A stretch of 64,000 bases of DNA from Candidatus Paraluminiphilus aquimaris (GCF_026230195.1 NZ_CP036501.1:2170001-2234000); one strand, 5' to 3'. Counted from the first letter of the stretch, positions 35,964 through 45,928 are shown. Translations and numbers: made by a program. The notes: generated by a model not told the origin, from the letters alone.

Positions 35964-37112
35964 TCATGACAGGAGGTCACGCCCAATGATCAACTTCATA
36001 ACCTCGCTGGTACCGCCGTAGATACGCTGGATCCGAGCATCGGCGTAAGCGCGTGTGACTGGATACTCCCACATGTACCCGTAACCACCATGCAACTGCA
36101 GGCATTGATCCGTCACGCGACCTTGTAGCTCTGTTGCGAGCAGTTTTGCCTTTGACGCATCAACGGTCGTCAGCTCGCTTGTCAATAAAAGCTCCGCACA
36201 TCGATCAATAAAGATGCGCATGGCCGTGACCTCAGCTTCGAGCTGAGCCAATGTGAACTGCGTGTTTTGGAAATCAGCAATGCTCTTTCCAAATGCTTTT
36301 CGCTCTTTCACATAATTTACCGTTTGCGCCATAACCGATTCACATCCAGCCACCGCAGACACGGCAATACTTAGCCGCTCCTGAGGCAATTCACGCATCA
36401 GATAAATAAAGCCCATGCCCTCCTCGCCTAAAAGGTTTTCCTTGGGGACCTTCACATCGTTGAAGAAGAGCTCTGACGTGTCCTGCGCTTTCTGACCCAA
36501 CTTGTCGAGGTTTCGGCCCCGCTCAAACCCCGGCATATCACGCTCTACAATTAAAATACTGAAGGCCTTTGCGCCGGCTTTTGGGTCAGGATCAGTTCGG
36601 CAAACGACCAAGACGATATCTGCCTGTTGGCCACAGGTGATGAAGGTTTTGGACCCGTTGAGGAGGTAGTGATCCCCCATGTCGACTGCGGAGGTCTTGA
36701 TTCCCTGGAGGTCGGAACCGGTACCCGGTTCCGTCATTGCGATGGCGACAATGCAGTCACCCGAGATGCACCGCTGCAGGTACTTCTGCTTTTGCGCCTC
36801 GTTTGCCACATTGGTGAGATAGGGCGTCGTTACATCGTTATGTAACGAGAATCCGATTCCCGTAAGCCCCAACCGAGACACCTCTTCCGAGACAACCATG
36901 TTGTAACGGAAATCCGCGCCGACACCACCGTACTCTTCCGGAGCACCGGGACATAGCATCCCCTGCTCACCCGCTTTGTACCAAAAATTACGGTCGATCT
37001 GACCGTCCTTTTCCCACTGAACATGCTGCTCGTAAGCTTCTTCCATAAGAAACTTTCGAACCGTATCTCTGAAAACATCGTGTTCTGACTCGAAGATGTG
37101 ACGCGGTATCAT
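35964..37112 (-). CDS. acyl-CoA dehydrogenase
   Basis: The 382 aa FAD enzyme introduces the first double bond into an acyl-CoA. It shows AMTEPGTGSDLQGIKTSA (about 125-142), the TFITCGQQADIVLVV strand, and the C-terminal QLHGGYGYMWEYPVTRAYADARIQ and IYGGTSEVMKLIIGRDLL blocks. The Glu in GTSE is the expected catalytic base of the short/medium-chain and isovaleryl/long-chain-like group. Length is typical. Chain-length specificity cannot be told. It lies about 160 bp downstream of the MDR oxidoreductase gene on the same strand. Confidence 0.94.
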   Translation of the reverse strand: MIPRHIFESEHDVFRDTVRKFLMEEAYEQHVQWEKDGQIDRNFWYKAGEQGMLCPGAPEEYGGVGADFRYNMVVSEEVSRLGLTGIGFSLHNDVTTPYLTNVANEAQKQKYLQRCISGDCIVAIAMTEPGTGSDLQGIKTSAVDMGDHYLLNGSKTFITCGQQADIVLVVCRTDPDPKAGAKAFSILIVERDMPGFERGRNLDKLGQKAQDTSELFFNDVKVPKENLLGEEGMGFIYLMRELPQERLSIAVSAVAGCESVMAQTVNYVKERKAFGKSIADFQNTQFTLAQLEAEVTAMRIFIDRCAELLLTSELTTVDASKAKLLATELQGRVTDQCLQLHGGYGYMWEYPVTRAYADARIQRIYGGTSEVMKLIIGRDLLS

Positions 37113-37273
37113 GGCTGCCCCCTTTTTATTGAATTAGTTTAGCGCACTCACTCGTGCTCTGCGGCTGTTTTAGCGCACCGGTACAGCACCAATGTCCGAT
37201 GACGCACTATCCCACGACCACCCGATCAGATTGAGAGAGACCCAAAACACGACCGAGTGAAGATGATAAATTT

Positions 37274-38323
37274 CTAGGGAATCCTGAGGATGAGTTTACC
37301 TACATGGGCTTTGGATATGAATGCTTCCTGTGCCTTGGTAATGTCAGCCAGCGGATATATTGCCGCTACCACAGGCTTTACACCGCCCTCCTCAATAAGA
37401 CGGATCACCCTCGCAAAGACGCCCTCATCGACAATTGTGCAGCCGAAAAACGACTGGTCTTTTAGATAAAGTGTACGCAGATCCATCGTAACAAGAGGGC
37501 CTGCAATAGCCCCAGCAACGGCGTATCGGCCAAAGGGCTTGAGCACATCCGGCAATTTAGACCACTGATCTCCCCCAACCAAATCAACCACCACGTCCAC
37601 CGCATTGGCACCCAGCGCATCCAATAAACACTCATTACGATCAAGGGTCACGTCAGCGCCAAGCGCTCTGATTGGGACTGCCTTACCGGCCGAGACCACG
37701 GCAATTACATGAGCGCCTCTGGCTTTCGCTAGCTGAATAGCCGCCGAACCCACACCGCCTGATGCACCCGTAATCAATACTGTCTCGCCGCGGGAGAGCC
37801 CCGCGCGAGTCAGTATGTTCTCTGCTGTCGAATAAGAGCAGGGAAACGAGGCTAGCTCCTCATCACTTAACTTAGAGTTAATGTGGTGCGCATGAAGACT
37901 CGCCACCTTGGTGAATTGCGCAAAGCCGCCATCACACTCGGAGCCGAAATAATGCGCATGCTCTAAGGTTTCACCAGCAACTTCGCGTAAGACAGGTTCA
38001 ATAATGACACGTTGTCCAATCCGTTCAGTGGACACATCTTGACCGACAGCAACAATTTCCCCGCAGACATCGGCACCCTGTATACGAGGCAGTGTGAGCG
38101 GTACACCATTCCAAGCGCCATCATCAGTGTCGCTTGATCCCTTTGAGTACCAACCGGTTCGGGTGTTGATATCAATATTGTTGATACCGGCGGCTCTCAC
38201 GCGAATCAATACCTCGCGATCCCCGACTTCGGGGACGGGAATTTCACTCGAGGCCAACAACGCATCAAATCCTCCGTGCCCTGTCAGCAGTACTGCAGTC
38301 ATATGGCTCGGAACTGAACTCAT
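37274..38323 (-). CDS. zinc-independent MDR oxidoreductase (quinone oxidoreductase-like)
   Basis: The 349 aa protein has the medium-chain dehydrogenase fold: GroES-like N-domain (VRAAGINNIDINTRTGWY) and the NAD(P) site GASGGVGSAAIQLAKARG (about 190-207), then VDVVVDLVGGDQW. The structural zinc cysteines of alcohol dehydrogenases are not evident, which favours the NADPH:quinone reductase or zinc-binding-dehydrogenase-like subgroup. The ATG at 38323 is within a run of possible starts. It may reduce a quinone or an enoyl compound. The gene is between pssA and the acyl-CoA dehydrogenase, all on the minus strand, without clear operon spacing. Confidence 0.85.
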   Translation of the reverse strand: MSSVPSHMTAVLLTGHGGFDALLASSEIPVPEVGDREVLIRVRAAGINNIDINTRTGWYSKGSSDTDDGAWNGVPLTLPRIQGADVCGEIVAVGQDVSTERIGQRVIIEPVLREVAGETLEHAHYFGSECDGGFAQFTKVASLHAHHINSKLSDEELASFPCSYSTAENILTRAGLSRGETVLITGASGGVGSAAIQLAKARGAHVIAVVSAGKAVPIRALGADVTLDRNECLLDALGANAVDVVVDLVGGDQWSKLPDVLKPFGRYAVAGAIAGPLVTMDLRTLYLKDQSFFGCTIVDEGVFARVIRLIEEGGVKPVVAAIYPLADITKAQEAFISKAHVGKLILRIP

Positions 38324-38402
38324 GGCAGCGCGCTCCCAGACGATGGTTTCTCAGTAGTGCTCGGCTCAGGAAACCCCAGTCGAGCGATGATGGCGATAGA
38401 GT

Positions 38403-39161
38403 TTACTGACCACTCTCAGGGGATTCACGATGCCGATGAGCGTAGAGAGGGAGCGCAATCAAATAGGTCAGGCTCAAGATCGTTAGCGTTTCCCAAGGAT
38501 AGATCAACAAACTGGCGATCAATAAAGTGAAAAGCGGTACTACGAGAAAACCATAGGCTCTCGGGAAGACCAGTGACTTCAACGACAACGTCGGCAACTG
38601 TGAAACAGCTAGAAACCCGCAGCCAATCACATACAGCGACACCACCGCCGGCCACTGAGTAATACACTCAAATTCCAGTAGGTGCAGGTACACCGGTAAC
38701 AAGGTAAGAAGAGCGAGTACCGGCGCGGGCACACCTTCAAACGTCTGGGCGGTTTGCGCGTCCTGACTCGCATTAAAGCGCGCGAGGCGAAACGCACAAC
38801 AGGCGGCTACCAGCATGATCGCGACCCATGTGAAATCTACGCGTGTCGACTGATTGAAAAGTGCCAAATGAAGAATGAGGCCTGGGGCAATACCAAAGTT
38901 GAAGAAGTCGGCGAGGGAGTCGAGCTCCTTTCCTATGAGCGATGTCGAATTCAAGGCACGCGCCAAGCGCCCATCTAGGCCATCCATAAACATCGCAACG
39001 ACCAGTGCGATGACCGCGAGATCAATTCGCTCATCTAATGCAAAGCGGACCGCCGTAAGGCCGACACAAACAGCCCCCAGTGTCACCATGTTGGGAATTA
39101 GGTGTGCAAGCCGATCTCGACCGCGCAGTGCCCCAGTGTCAGGCTGAAGCTCATTGCTCAT
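38403..39161 (-). CDS. pssA: CDP-diacylglycerol-serine O-phosphatidyltransferase
   Basis: The 252 aa inner-membrane enzyme makes phosphatidylserine from CDP-diacylglycerol and serine. The CDP-alcohol phosphotransferase motif is present as DGLDGRLAR followed by [10 protein letters not shown] (about 60-90). It has several transmembrane segments. This is the integral-membrane (type II) PssA, unlike the peripheral E. coli enzyme. Its ATG overlaps the stop of psd by four bases (ATGA), so the two steps to phosphatidylethanolamine are translated together. The ~28 N-terminal residues before the first membrane helix are polar. Confidence 0.92.
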   Translation of the reverse strand: MSNELQPDTGALRGRDRLAHLIPNMVTLGAVCVGLTAVRFALDERIDLAVIALVVAMFMDGLDGRLARALNSTSLIGKELDSLADFFNFGIAPGLILHLALFNQSTRVDFTWVAIMLVAACCAFRLARFNASQDAQTAQTFEGVPAPVLALLTLLPVYLHLLEFECITQWPAVVSLYVIGCGFLAVSQLPTLSLKSLVFPRAYGFLVVPLFTLLIASLLIYPWETLTILSLTYLIALPLYAHRHRESPESGQ

Positions 39162-39847
39162 TTAGAGACGCCGACCCGTGCGATCGAAGCGTCGAGAGCG
39201 GCCAGTATGGTTTCTCCCGCTACCGTCGTCTGGCCCAAGCACACCGCAGGCGCAACGCCCTCAGGCAAGTAAATATCAAGGCGGCTACCAAATCTGATGA
39301 GCCCGAACCGCTCTCCCGCCGACAGCGAATCACCCTCTTTGACAAAACAGACAATTCGCCGCGCAACGAGGCCGGCTATCTGCGTAATACCAATGGCGGT
39401 TCCGTCATCGCGCGTGATGGTGATCGAGTTGCGCTCGTTGTGTTCTGATGCTTTATCTAACGATGCGTTCAAAAACTTTCCGTGGTGGTAGGTCACGTTC
39501 GTTACCGTACCCTCAATACAAGCCCGATTAACGTGGCAGTTAAAAACATTCATGAAAACAGAGACGCGAGTCAACGGTTGATCACCCAAGCCCATCTCAA
39601 CGGGTGGCGTGACGTCTTGAATCAAGGAAACGACGCCATCCGCTGGGCAGATAACCAAGTTTTCACCTTGAGGCACAACACGCGCGGGGTTACGGAAGAA
39701 GTAGTAGCACCAAACGGTCAGTCCAACGCCGATCCAAAACAAAGCCTCGGAAATCAATCCAAGCACTAGCGCTACCGCTCCGAAAATAGCCACGAACTTG
39801 CGCCCTTCTGGGTGCATCGGAACGATCACCGCATCCATCATATTCAT
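39158..39847 (-). CDS. psd: phosphatidylserine decarboxylase (short type)
   Basis: The protein is 229 aa from ATG 39847 ([15 protein letters not shown]), preceded by GTGGGG. A frame open from 40042 would overlap the amidase gene and adds an unlikely N-terminus. Two hydrophobic segments are followed by [33 protein letters not shown] and the self-cleavage site [11 protein letters not shown], where the Gly-Ser bond yields the pyruvoyl alpha chain. It is the compact psd-A class that pairs with integral-membrane PssA. It converts phosphatidylserine to phosphatidylethanolamine in the inner membrane. Confidence 0.92.
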   Translation of the reverse strand: MNMMDAVIVPMHPEGRKFVAIFGAVALVLGLISEALFWIGVGLTVWCYYFFRNPARVVPQGENLVICPADGVVSLIQDVTPPVEMGLGDQPLTRVSVFMNVFNCHVNRACIEGTVTNVTYHHGKFLNASLDKASEHNERNSITITRDDGTAIGITQIAGLVARRIVCFVKEGDSLSAGERFGLIRFGSRLDIYLPEGVAPAVCLGQTTVAGETILAALDASIARVGVSK

Positions 39848-40004
39848 AGTTTGCCCCACACCGCCTGCACGGTCTTGATTTGCCGAGTCTGTCCTCGGGG
39901 TCGCAAGTATAAAAGGTCTGAAGAGACTGTCGAGTTTACTTTTTTCATAAAGCGCGCATTGCGGGGTGTATCTGAGCCTTGTCAATAGGAAGCAAGCGCC
40001 GCGC

Positions 40005-40946
40005 TTATTGCTTTGACGTATGAAGTGCGGGCGGGAAATCATCTAGCGACGCAAGGACCCTAGGCCGGTATCGTTCGAGCAACGATATTAGTCGCGCCGT
40101 GGATTCGTTATCGAAGAAGCCCGAGTAGTTGGCTGGACGAAAGTGCATCTGAAATGCTCTGACGGCAAGCTGTGAGCGCTCATCTTCAAGCCCTGTTATC
40201 GACAGATCGTAGCCATAAGCGGCAAGCAACGCCTGTTGTTGACTTATCGTTAAGGGGTGCTGCTCCAACAGCAGGGCAAGCTCAGATGCGCGCGACTCAT
40301 CAAACCAAGCACCAATACCCGCATCGTGTAATGTCTCCCATGGAAACAAAGGTCCCGGATCGACTTTTCGACCGGGTGCAATATCCGCATGACCTACCAC
40401 GGACTCGGGCTTGATATCTGGGTACTGCTTAAGAAGCTCTTTTAGCAGACGGGTCAACAACACAATCTGCTCATCTCGAAACGGCAGGAACTGACAGGCG
40501 GCACCGAACTGTGCGCTGTTCCCAAGCTCGGCAATGTCCCGGTTACACCCTGACAAGTTTACGATTTCAATGCCAATCGACTGATCATTCAAGCCCGTCT
40601 TTCCTGCCCAATAGGACTGACCCGCATGCCATGCCCGGTCTGAGGTATTGACCAAGGCATACACGTTCAACTTCGTCGATAAATAACTCTTGTCCGCCGG
40701 GTCAGGTAGTAAGAAGTGTGCACTCACGCTCCGGTCTGTTTGACCTGTCAAAATAGCGAGGGAGCGCTCGAAATCCTCTGATGTGAAGTGAATAACCAGA
40801 TGATTAACACGCGAATTAAAATTGTCAGACTGGGAATGGACCAGGGGGAAACCGCTGCAGGCAGTCAAAACGAGGCCGGCCGTAGTAACCAAAAGTCTCC
40901 TCAGAAGTTGAACAATACTGAACGAGCGGTCATCCGCACACACCAT
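40005..40946 (-). CDS. N-acetylmuramoyl-L-alanine amidase, AmiD-like lipoprotein
   Basis: The 313 aa protein has a lipoprotein signal with lipobox LTAC (Cys30). The Amidase_2 domain spans about 45-215, with LVIHFTSED giving the first zinc His and [17 protein letters not shown] giving the second His and the Asp ligand. The C-terminal part (about 235-305) looks like a peptidoglycan-binding domain ([19 protein letters not shown]). It would cleave the lactyl-Ala bond of muropeptides on the outer-membrane inner face, as AmiD does. GGAGGTGG precedes the ATG. It lies upstream of psd on the same strand with a 157 bp gap. Confidence 0.9.
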   Translation of the reverse strand: MVCADDRSFSIVQLLRRLLVTTAGLVLTACSGFPLVHSQSDNFNSRVNHLVIHFTSEDFERSLAILTGQTDRSVSAHFLLPDPADKSYLSTKLNVYALVNTSDRAWHAGQSYWAGKTGLNDQSIGIEIVNLSGCNRDIAELGNSAQFGAACQFLPFRDEQIVLLTRLLKELLKQYPDIKPESVVGHADIAPGRKVDPGPLFPWETLHDAGIGAWFDESRASELALLLEQHPLTISQQQALLAAYGYDLSITGLEDERSQLAVRAFQMHFRPANYSGFFDNESTARLISLLERYRPRVLASLDDFPPALHTSKQ

Positions 40947-41244
40947 AAGCCACCTCCGTCACCAAGTGATACCTTCTCCAACCCAACGGCACGGTAACGT
41001 TATCATGGCGTCCACTGGCTGATTAGCCCGTGACTTCCACCGTATAAAAAATGCATATCGAAAAGCGCTGACAGTAAAAAACCTACTTGCTCGCACATCG
41101 AGGACCAGCTTACTCAGACATCAAAGCATAAAGGCAGCCAACAAATTGGCTTAAGCGTATTCTGGGAACAGAGCTCGCCCAATATTGACAGTATTTATGC
41201 CATAACATACCGTCTCATGAGCCCATTCTCACGAGCGTATAGCA

Positions 41245-42348
41245 ATGACTCAACCCCCCTACACACTGTCACTGGATCTCGAGGACTTTCGACAACACAA
41301 AGTGGGGAATGCCATGCGTGAAACGGAACCACTGAACGAAGGAGAGGTACTATTTCGCGTCGATAAACTCGCGCTCACTGCGAACTCCATCAGCTACGGC
41401 TTTGCAGGTAAGTCAGGGTTAATTCGTTACCTGGACATCTTCCCTGCGGATGAGGGTTACGCCAACCTCCCCTGTTGGGGCTATGCTGACGTGGTGAGTT
41501 CTAAACACCCATCGCTCAGTGTTGGGGACCGTGTCTATGGCTTTCTGCCGATTGCATCTCATGTCGTTATGAAGCCCGGTAAAGTCAGCCCAGGCGGCTT
41601 TACCGATATGCGAACATGTCGCTCGGTCGTACCGCCTTTTTACAACGAGTATGCGATGACAGCTAGCGAACCGGGTTACGCCCCAGAGTTTGAAGAAGCA
41701 ATCATGCTCTTTAGGCCCCTGTTTGGGACATCCTTCCTCATGCAGAGTTACTCAGAAGATCACGCCTTTCATGGCGCCAAACGCATTATTGTTACCTCAG
41801 CGTCCGCTAAAACCGCTATGGGTTTCGGGTACTTAATGGGCAAGAACTATGCCGGAACGATAGAGACTATTGGCCTCACCTCGCTCAAAAATCGATCTTT
41901 TGTAGAAAGCTTGAATTGCTACTCCCAAGTACTGACATACGACGAAATCGACACCATTTTGCCGGGTGAGCAAACGATTATTTTTGATGTCGCCGGAAAC
42001 CAAGAGGTAGTGGAAAAGCTTCATCGACGCTTTGGTGAGTCGATTTCCTACTCTGGATCAGTGGGTAAAACACATTGGGATGCAGGTGCCTTTGGTGCGG
42101 TGACAAACCTACCGGGTGCAAAACCGCAATTCTGGTCTGCCCCTGACCAAATTGCGGTGTTACGTGAACGCATCGGTTCGGGTGAGATGATGCGGCAAAT
42201 GAGTTCGGCCATGGCGGATTTTTTGCAAGCGGCGCAGGGCTGGATCCAAATTTCTGAGTCACGGGGTCCGAACGAAATAGCCGATAAAATAGTTGCGATG
42301 CTGGACGGTAGCGTGAACGCACAGGATGGCATCATCCTTCGGCCTTAG
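41245..42348 (+). CDS. DUF2855 family protein (MDR-like)
   Basis: The 367 aa protein starts DKLALTANSISYGFAGKSG, the DUF2855 hallmark, followed by LPCWGYADVVSSKHPSLSVGDRVYGFLPI. These proteins share the GroES-like and Rossmann-like layout of medium-chain dehydrogenases, but their reaction is unknown. IIVTSASAKTAMGFGYLM is the place of the nucleotide-binding loop, without the usual GxGxxG. It is the first of two genes 20 bp apart, the second being an unknown membrane-anchored protein. About 300 non-coding bases upstream are shared with the amidase gene. Confidence 0.85.
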   Translation: MTQPPYTLSLDLEDFRQHKVGNAMRETEPLNEGEVLFRVDKLALTANSISYGFAGKSGLIRYLDIFPADEGYANLPCWGYADVVSSKHPSLSVGDRVYGFLPIASHVVMKPGKVSPGGFTDMRTCRSVVPPFYNEYAMTASEPGYAPEFEEAIMLFRPLFGTSFLMQSYSEDHAFHGAKRIIVTSASAKTAMGFGYLMGKNYAGTIETIGLTSLKNRSFVESLNCYSQVLTYDEIDTILPGEQTIIFDVAGNQEVVEKLHRRFGESISYSGSVGKTHWDAGAFGAVTNLPGAKPQFWSAPDQIAVLRERIGSGEMMRQMSSAMADFLQAAQGWIQISESRGPNEIADKIVAMLDGSVNAQDGIILRP

Positions 42349-42368
42349 GTGATAGGAACCAGACCTCT

Positions 42369-43055
42369 ATGCTAAAAGTTCTTAAATACGGCGTCATAGC
42401 AAGCACAGGTCTGGTGATTGTCATATTTTGGCTGGCCTATTTGTCACCCAGACCGCCTCTAACAACCGATCCTGCAACCCTATTGGGCGATGGTTCAGAA
42501 TTAAACTATTGCCAATTACCCAAGCTCGATAGCACAGGGTTAGTGGCAAGTGAAATCCCCAAGGGCAACACACCCGGCTGCGGCTATGATCACTTTCCGC
42601 TGCCCATTTTGAGGGAGTGTACCGAACCGCTCACTGAGGGTGCAGATGATATTAGAGGGCTGTGGCGGGCCGTGAGTGGCGCGCGAACAGGGCATGTTGA
42701 ACGCGTTGAGCAATGCGGTGAGCGTGTTGTGATTACGACCGCGGGCGTCATTCATGACTACGGCCCCAACAGTTCGGGTGGACTCAATACTAACGACACA
42801 GAGGGAAGCGTCTTCTTTACCGCTGGCAATCGAGAATTCTGCATGCGGTCATCAGCCTCGATGATTTGGGAAGACGAGGTACTCAACTTTCATGTCTTCG
42901 GTTGGGGTCCCAAAGTCGTGAGGCGGTACAGAGAAGGTGACGTTCTCATATGGGAATACGCTGACGGAAGCATCAATAAAATGGAGCGGCTTTGCCATTT
43001 ACCTGAGGGCCATCAGACCCCCAAGCCAAGAGGTCCCCGCTACAAGCTCTTCTGA
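42369..43055 (+). CDS. unknown membrane-anchored protein
   Basis: I do not recognise this 228 aa protein. Residues 7-27 form one hydrophobic segment, a signal anchor or uncleaved signal, with the rest probably periplasmic. It holds six cysteines spread over the exported part (YCQLPK, GCGYDH, LRECTEP, EQCGER, EFCMRSS, RLCHLP), so disulfides are likely. A repeated beta-type pattern is visible, such as GERVVITTAGVIHDYG and VLIWEYADGSINKMERL. It sits 20 bp after the DUF2855 gene and ends ten bases before the convergent isomerase gene. Confidence 0.75.
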   Translation: MLKVLKYGVIASTGLVIVIFWLAYLSPRPPLTTDPATLLGDGSELNYCQLPKLDSTGLVASEIPKGNTPGCGYDHFPLPILRECTEPLTEGADDIRGLWRAVSGARTGHVERVEQCGERVVITTAGVIHDYGPNSSGGLNTNDTEGSVFFTAGNREFCMRSSASMIWEDEVLNFHVFGWGPKVVRRYREGDVLIWEYADGSINKMERLCHLPEGHQTPKPRGPRYKLF

Positions 43056-43065
43056 GGTACCTCAC

Positions 43066-43674
43066 TCAACCGGCAATGAGTGCCTGACGGACAAGGGGAA
43101 GCTGATCATTTCCAAAATAAAGCTGCCCATCGTTGACGATCATTGTGGGCGATCCGTAGGCACCCTTGACGATGGCCTCCTCTGTATTAGCTCGCAGCCG
43201 ATCTTTGACGTCCTGCTCGCTCGTCCTTTGAATCAACGCTTCGCCCTCTACCCCAACGCTCTCAGCAATATCCGCCACCACCTGAGGGTCATCGATGTTT
43301 TGTCCATGAGCAAAGTAAGCATCAAATGCTGCTTTGCTAAAGGCATGTAGCGCCTGTTGATCATCTTCAAGCGCACAGCAAGCGCGCATGGGTAGCACAG
43401 ACTTAACCGGATGGTGTTTTGTTGGAAAATCCAGTTTGAGATTTGCCAGAGAAGCCCACTCGTGAAGCCAGGTGAAGTTATGTTGAACTTTCGGATCGCT
43501 GGGATTCGAACGGGCGGCGTAAACGCTCTGATTAACCGCATTAAAAACACCCCCCACCAGAAAGGGGCGCCAGGTCACCTTCGCACCGGTCTCCGCCAAA
43601 ATAGCCTGAATATTATTAAACGCCAGATAAGTCCACGGCGAAGATAAGTCATAAAAGAAGGTCAACTTGGCCAC
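43066..43674 (-). CDS. 2-hydroxychromene-2-carboxylate isomerase family protein
   Basis: The 202 aa protein has the DsbA/GST-kappa fold. It starts with GTG at 43674, preceded by GGGGAG. FFYDLSSPWTYLAFNNI holds the catalytic-type Ser, and the C-terminal GAYGSPTMIVNDGQLYFGNDQLPLV is the thioredoxin-like part with a cis-Pro. No CxxC is present. These enzymes isomerise aromatic ring-cleavage intermediates with glutathione (as in naphthalene breakdown), or act as GSH transferases. A GST lies divergent at 43839. The natural substrate is unknown. Confidence 0.88.
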   Translation of the reverse strand: MAKLTFFYDLSSPWTYLAFNNIQAILAETGAKVTWRPFLVGGVFNAVNQSVYAARSNPSDPKVQHNFTWLHEWASLANLKLDFPTKHHPVKSVLPMRACCALEDDQQALHAFSKAAFDAYFAHGQNIDDPQVVADIAESVGVEGEALIQRTSEQDVKDRLRANTEEAIVKGAYGSPTMIVNDGQLYFGNDQLPLVRQALIAG

Positions 43675-43838
43675 GAGCAGCTCCCCAAGAAAAATAGCAG
43701 TGAAATAGTCTGACGGTTAATAGTCAGGGCTTGAACGACAGCTTGCAAGCGTGCGCGCCACGAAGCGCTAAGTGGTGCTAGAGTGTGGCCTCCTACACAA
43801 ATCGTTATCGAAACGACAGCGCTTGCTAAGAGGTCTAC

Positions 43839-44480
43839 ATGCTAAAAGTCCACGGTGTTCACGGCTCTCCCTTCGTCCGGAAAGTGCTCATTGCACTAGA
43901 GATCAAAGGGCTCGAATACGAACTAGCAGTTCAAATGCCTTTCACGGGTTCCGAGGAATATAAAAAGTTAAATCCATTAGGGAAGATCCCAACGCTGGTC
44001 GATGGAGACCTCACATTAGGGGACTCTAAAGTCATCTGTCGTTACCTCGAGGCAGCATACCCTGAGGTGCCCATCTACCCGTTGGACCTCAAAGACAAAG
44101 CGATGACAGATTGGTATGACGACTTTGCCTCCGGCGCAGTTGCCCAACACGCTGCCGGCATTTTTTTCCAGCGCTTCATGCGCCCGAGAGCCTTTAAACA
44201 GGAGCCCGACGAGGCACTAATTAGCGACATTATCGAGAAGAAACTGCCACCATTGCTCAGATACATCGAGGGCGAACTTCCCGAGCAAGGTTTCGTATTC
44301 GGAGCGTTTTCGCTTGCTGACTTGACGTTGGTTACCCCCTTCATCAACGCAAGCTATGCGGGCTATGACATACCCCGGGAGACTTATCCGAAATTTACGA
44401 CGCTATTTGACGCAGTCAAAACACAAACGGCCGTTGCAAAAATTCTTAGCCAAGAAGCTAAAGCGCTCGGTTTCAGCTAG
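43839..44480 (+). CDS. glutathione S-transferase
   Basis: The 213 aa protein has an N-terminal thioredoxin-like domain (HGSPFVRKVLIALEIKG, NPLGKIPTLVDGDLTLGDSKVICRYLE) and an all-helical C-domain (about 90-210) with GFVFGAFSLADLTLVTPFI. It should conjugate or transfer glutathione in the cytosol. The exact class is unclear. The Ser at position 8 to 10 (GSPF) could activate glutathione. TAAGAGG precedes the ATG. It lies between two DsbA-fold genes, one divergent and one convergent, which suggests a shared glutathione-dependent process. Confidence 0.9.
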   Translation: MLKVHGVHGSPFVRKVLIALEIKGLEYELAVQMPFTGSEEYKKLNPLGKIPTLVDGDLTLGDSKVICRYLEAAYPEVPIYPLDLKDKAMTDWYDDFASGAVAQHAAGIFFQRFMRPRAFKQEPDEALISDIIEKKLPPLLRYIEGELPEQGFVFGAFSLADLTLVTPFINASYAGYDIPRETYPKFTTLFDAVKTQTAVAKILSQEAKALGFS

Positions 44481-44560
44481 TTTGACACCGCCGCGGGGCG
44501 GGCACGCAACATGGCTTCACCGCAAAGTCATGCTCTGCGCTCCAGCCAAAAATGAGCGCC

Positions 44561-45928
44561 TCAGCCTGCCTTGTGTAACCGACGAATCTCGCGCGCCACA
44601 AGCCACAGACGATCCTGCCCCCATATCTCTAGGTGAACATTGCCCTCAGCGTCGATTAGACGATAGCTCGGAACGCCCCATAAACCGCCCTCGTACATCG
44701 AGAGCCGGTTACCCTCAAGTATGTCTTGCCACTCTGATTCGTCGAGGTGGGTTTTCGCCGCATGCCAGTCTAAGCCGGCAGCCTCGACAACACGTTTAAG
44801 ACCTCGATCGGTATCCGTGTTCACGCCCATCGCAAAGGCATGCTTAAGGAAACTCGAAAGGAGGTGTGCCCCCCGCCCCTGACGCTCAGCCCACGGATAA
44901 ATCGCATAACATCTGCGAACAGGATTCCCTATCGGGTCATGAAAACGCCCATAAGGCACGCCACGCCGCCTCGCCTCACGCGCCGTGTCTGAGAAGATGT
45001 AAAACCCTTTTTCGAAGGTTGCTGGGACACCTCTCATGACCATGGGGAGCACCGGGCGCATGACGAAATTAACGCCCGTACTTTCCGCCAGCGCAACGGT
45101 CTCATCAAAGACGATAGACGTGTAAGGACTCCGAAGCGAGGGAAAGAACTCGAGTGTCAATGAGGACGCATTTGAGACGTCCAGAACAGAAACGGCAGGA
45201 CAAGGTGCTATGAGAGCACCAGATGAGCGCGACGCACCAAGCGCTTTGAGCCGCTCCTCAAGGTAATGAAGCCGATCAATCCCCCAGTACCACTCGCCCT
45301 CGTAGTGAAACATCGCGCCTGAGTAGTGACGTAGCTTAGCTCTCAACTCGGTACCCGCGTTAAGCGCCGAGTCAATGGTATCGGCTGAAGCCTTTCCCGT
45401 AACCGCTGCAAGCGATTTAAGCTCTGACCTGTCATTGCGCCACAACGCATGCCCCACCTTTGGCAATAATTCTGGCAAGTGTGACTGAGGAACAGAGGCT
45501 GCAATCGCCTGAGCCAGTCCGATACTCTCATTATCGGGGCTCGGACCCGCCGCCGGAAAATCTAACCCATACTCTGAGGCAATCAAGGATGAGTCGTAGC
45601 GTGACAGCCTGAGTAGCATAGCCGCATCTGGCGCGTTATTTCCCTCTGGTCCTCGTACAAGATGGCACCTTAGTTCCACATCGTAACGCTCAGCCAGTCG
45701 GCAGAGCAGCTGGGCCGCTAAATAGCTGTACCCATCCTCCATTTGATGGAAGTAGTCAACAACATGACGCCGACCCGCTTTTTGCCGCGCATTTTCTGCC
45801 TTCTTCCGTCGTTTCTCTAAGCGCCGGTCGCTGTTCAAATGCATAATAACTTTTGAGCTAAGCCAGCGCTTTAGGGGCGATGGATCCATTCCAGCAGCGC
45901 CACCTTGTTCTTTGAATTGATGCGACAT
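44561..45928 (-). CDS. tandem DsbA/HCCA-isomerase-fold fusion protein
   Basis: The 455 aa protein contains two DsbA-like thioredoxin domains. The first begins near HVVDYFHQMEDGYSYLAAQL (about 55). The second begins near LTLEFFPSLRSPYTSIVFDE (about 258) and ends with GLWGVPSYRLIDAEGN. SPYTS matches the SPYSYL signature of HCCA isomerases, while the first domain has DGYSYL. No CxxC is visible in either, so redox activity is unlikely. A basic N-terminal stretch (about 20-54) has RRLEKRRKKAENARQKAGRR. This tandem family is annotated as DsbA family or HCCA isomerase. Function unknown. The TetR gene lies upstream on the same strand. Confidence 0.82.
   Translation of the reverse strand: MSHQFKEQGGAAGMDPSPLKRWLSSKVIMHLNSDRRLEKRRKKAENARQKAGRRHVVDYFHQMEDGYSYLAAQLLCRLAERYDVELRCHLVRGPEGNNAPDAAMLLRLSRYDSSLIASEYGLDFPAAGPSPDNESIGLAQAIAASVPQSHLPELLPKVGHALWRNDRSELKSLAAVTGKASADTIDSALNAGTELRAKLRHYSGAMFHYEGEWYWGIDRLHYLEERLKALGASRSSGALIAPCPAVSVLDVSNASSLTLEFFPSLRSPYTSIVFDETVALAESTGVNFVMRPVLPMVMRGVPATFEKGFYIFSDTAREARRRGVPYGRFHDPIGNPVRRCYAIYPWAERQGRGAHLLSSFLKHAFAMGVNTDTDRGLKRVVEAAGLDWHAAKTHLDESEWQDILEGNRLSMYEGGLWGVPSYRLIDAEGNVHLEIWGQDRLWLVAREIRRLHKAG

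Noticed and set aside
39847-40042. Longer psd start at 40042
   Set aside because: It would overlap the amidase gene by 38 bases and add 65 residues unlike any PSD. The ATG at 39847 has a good ribosome site.
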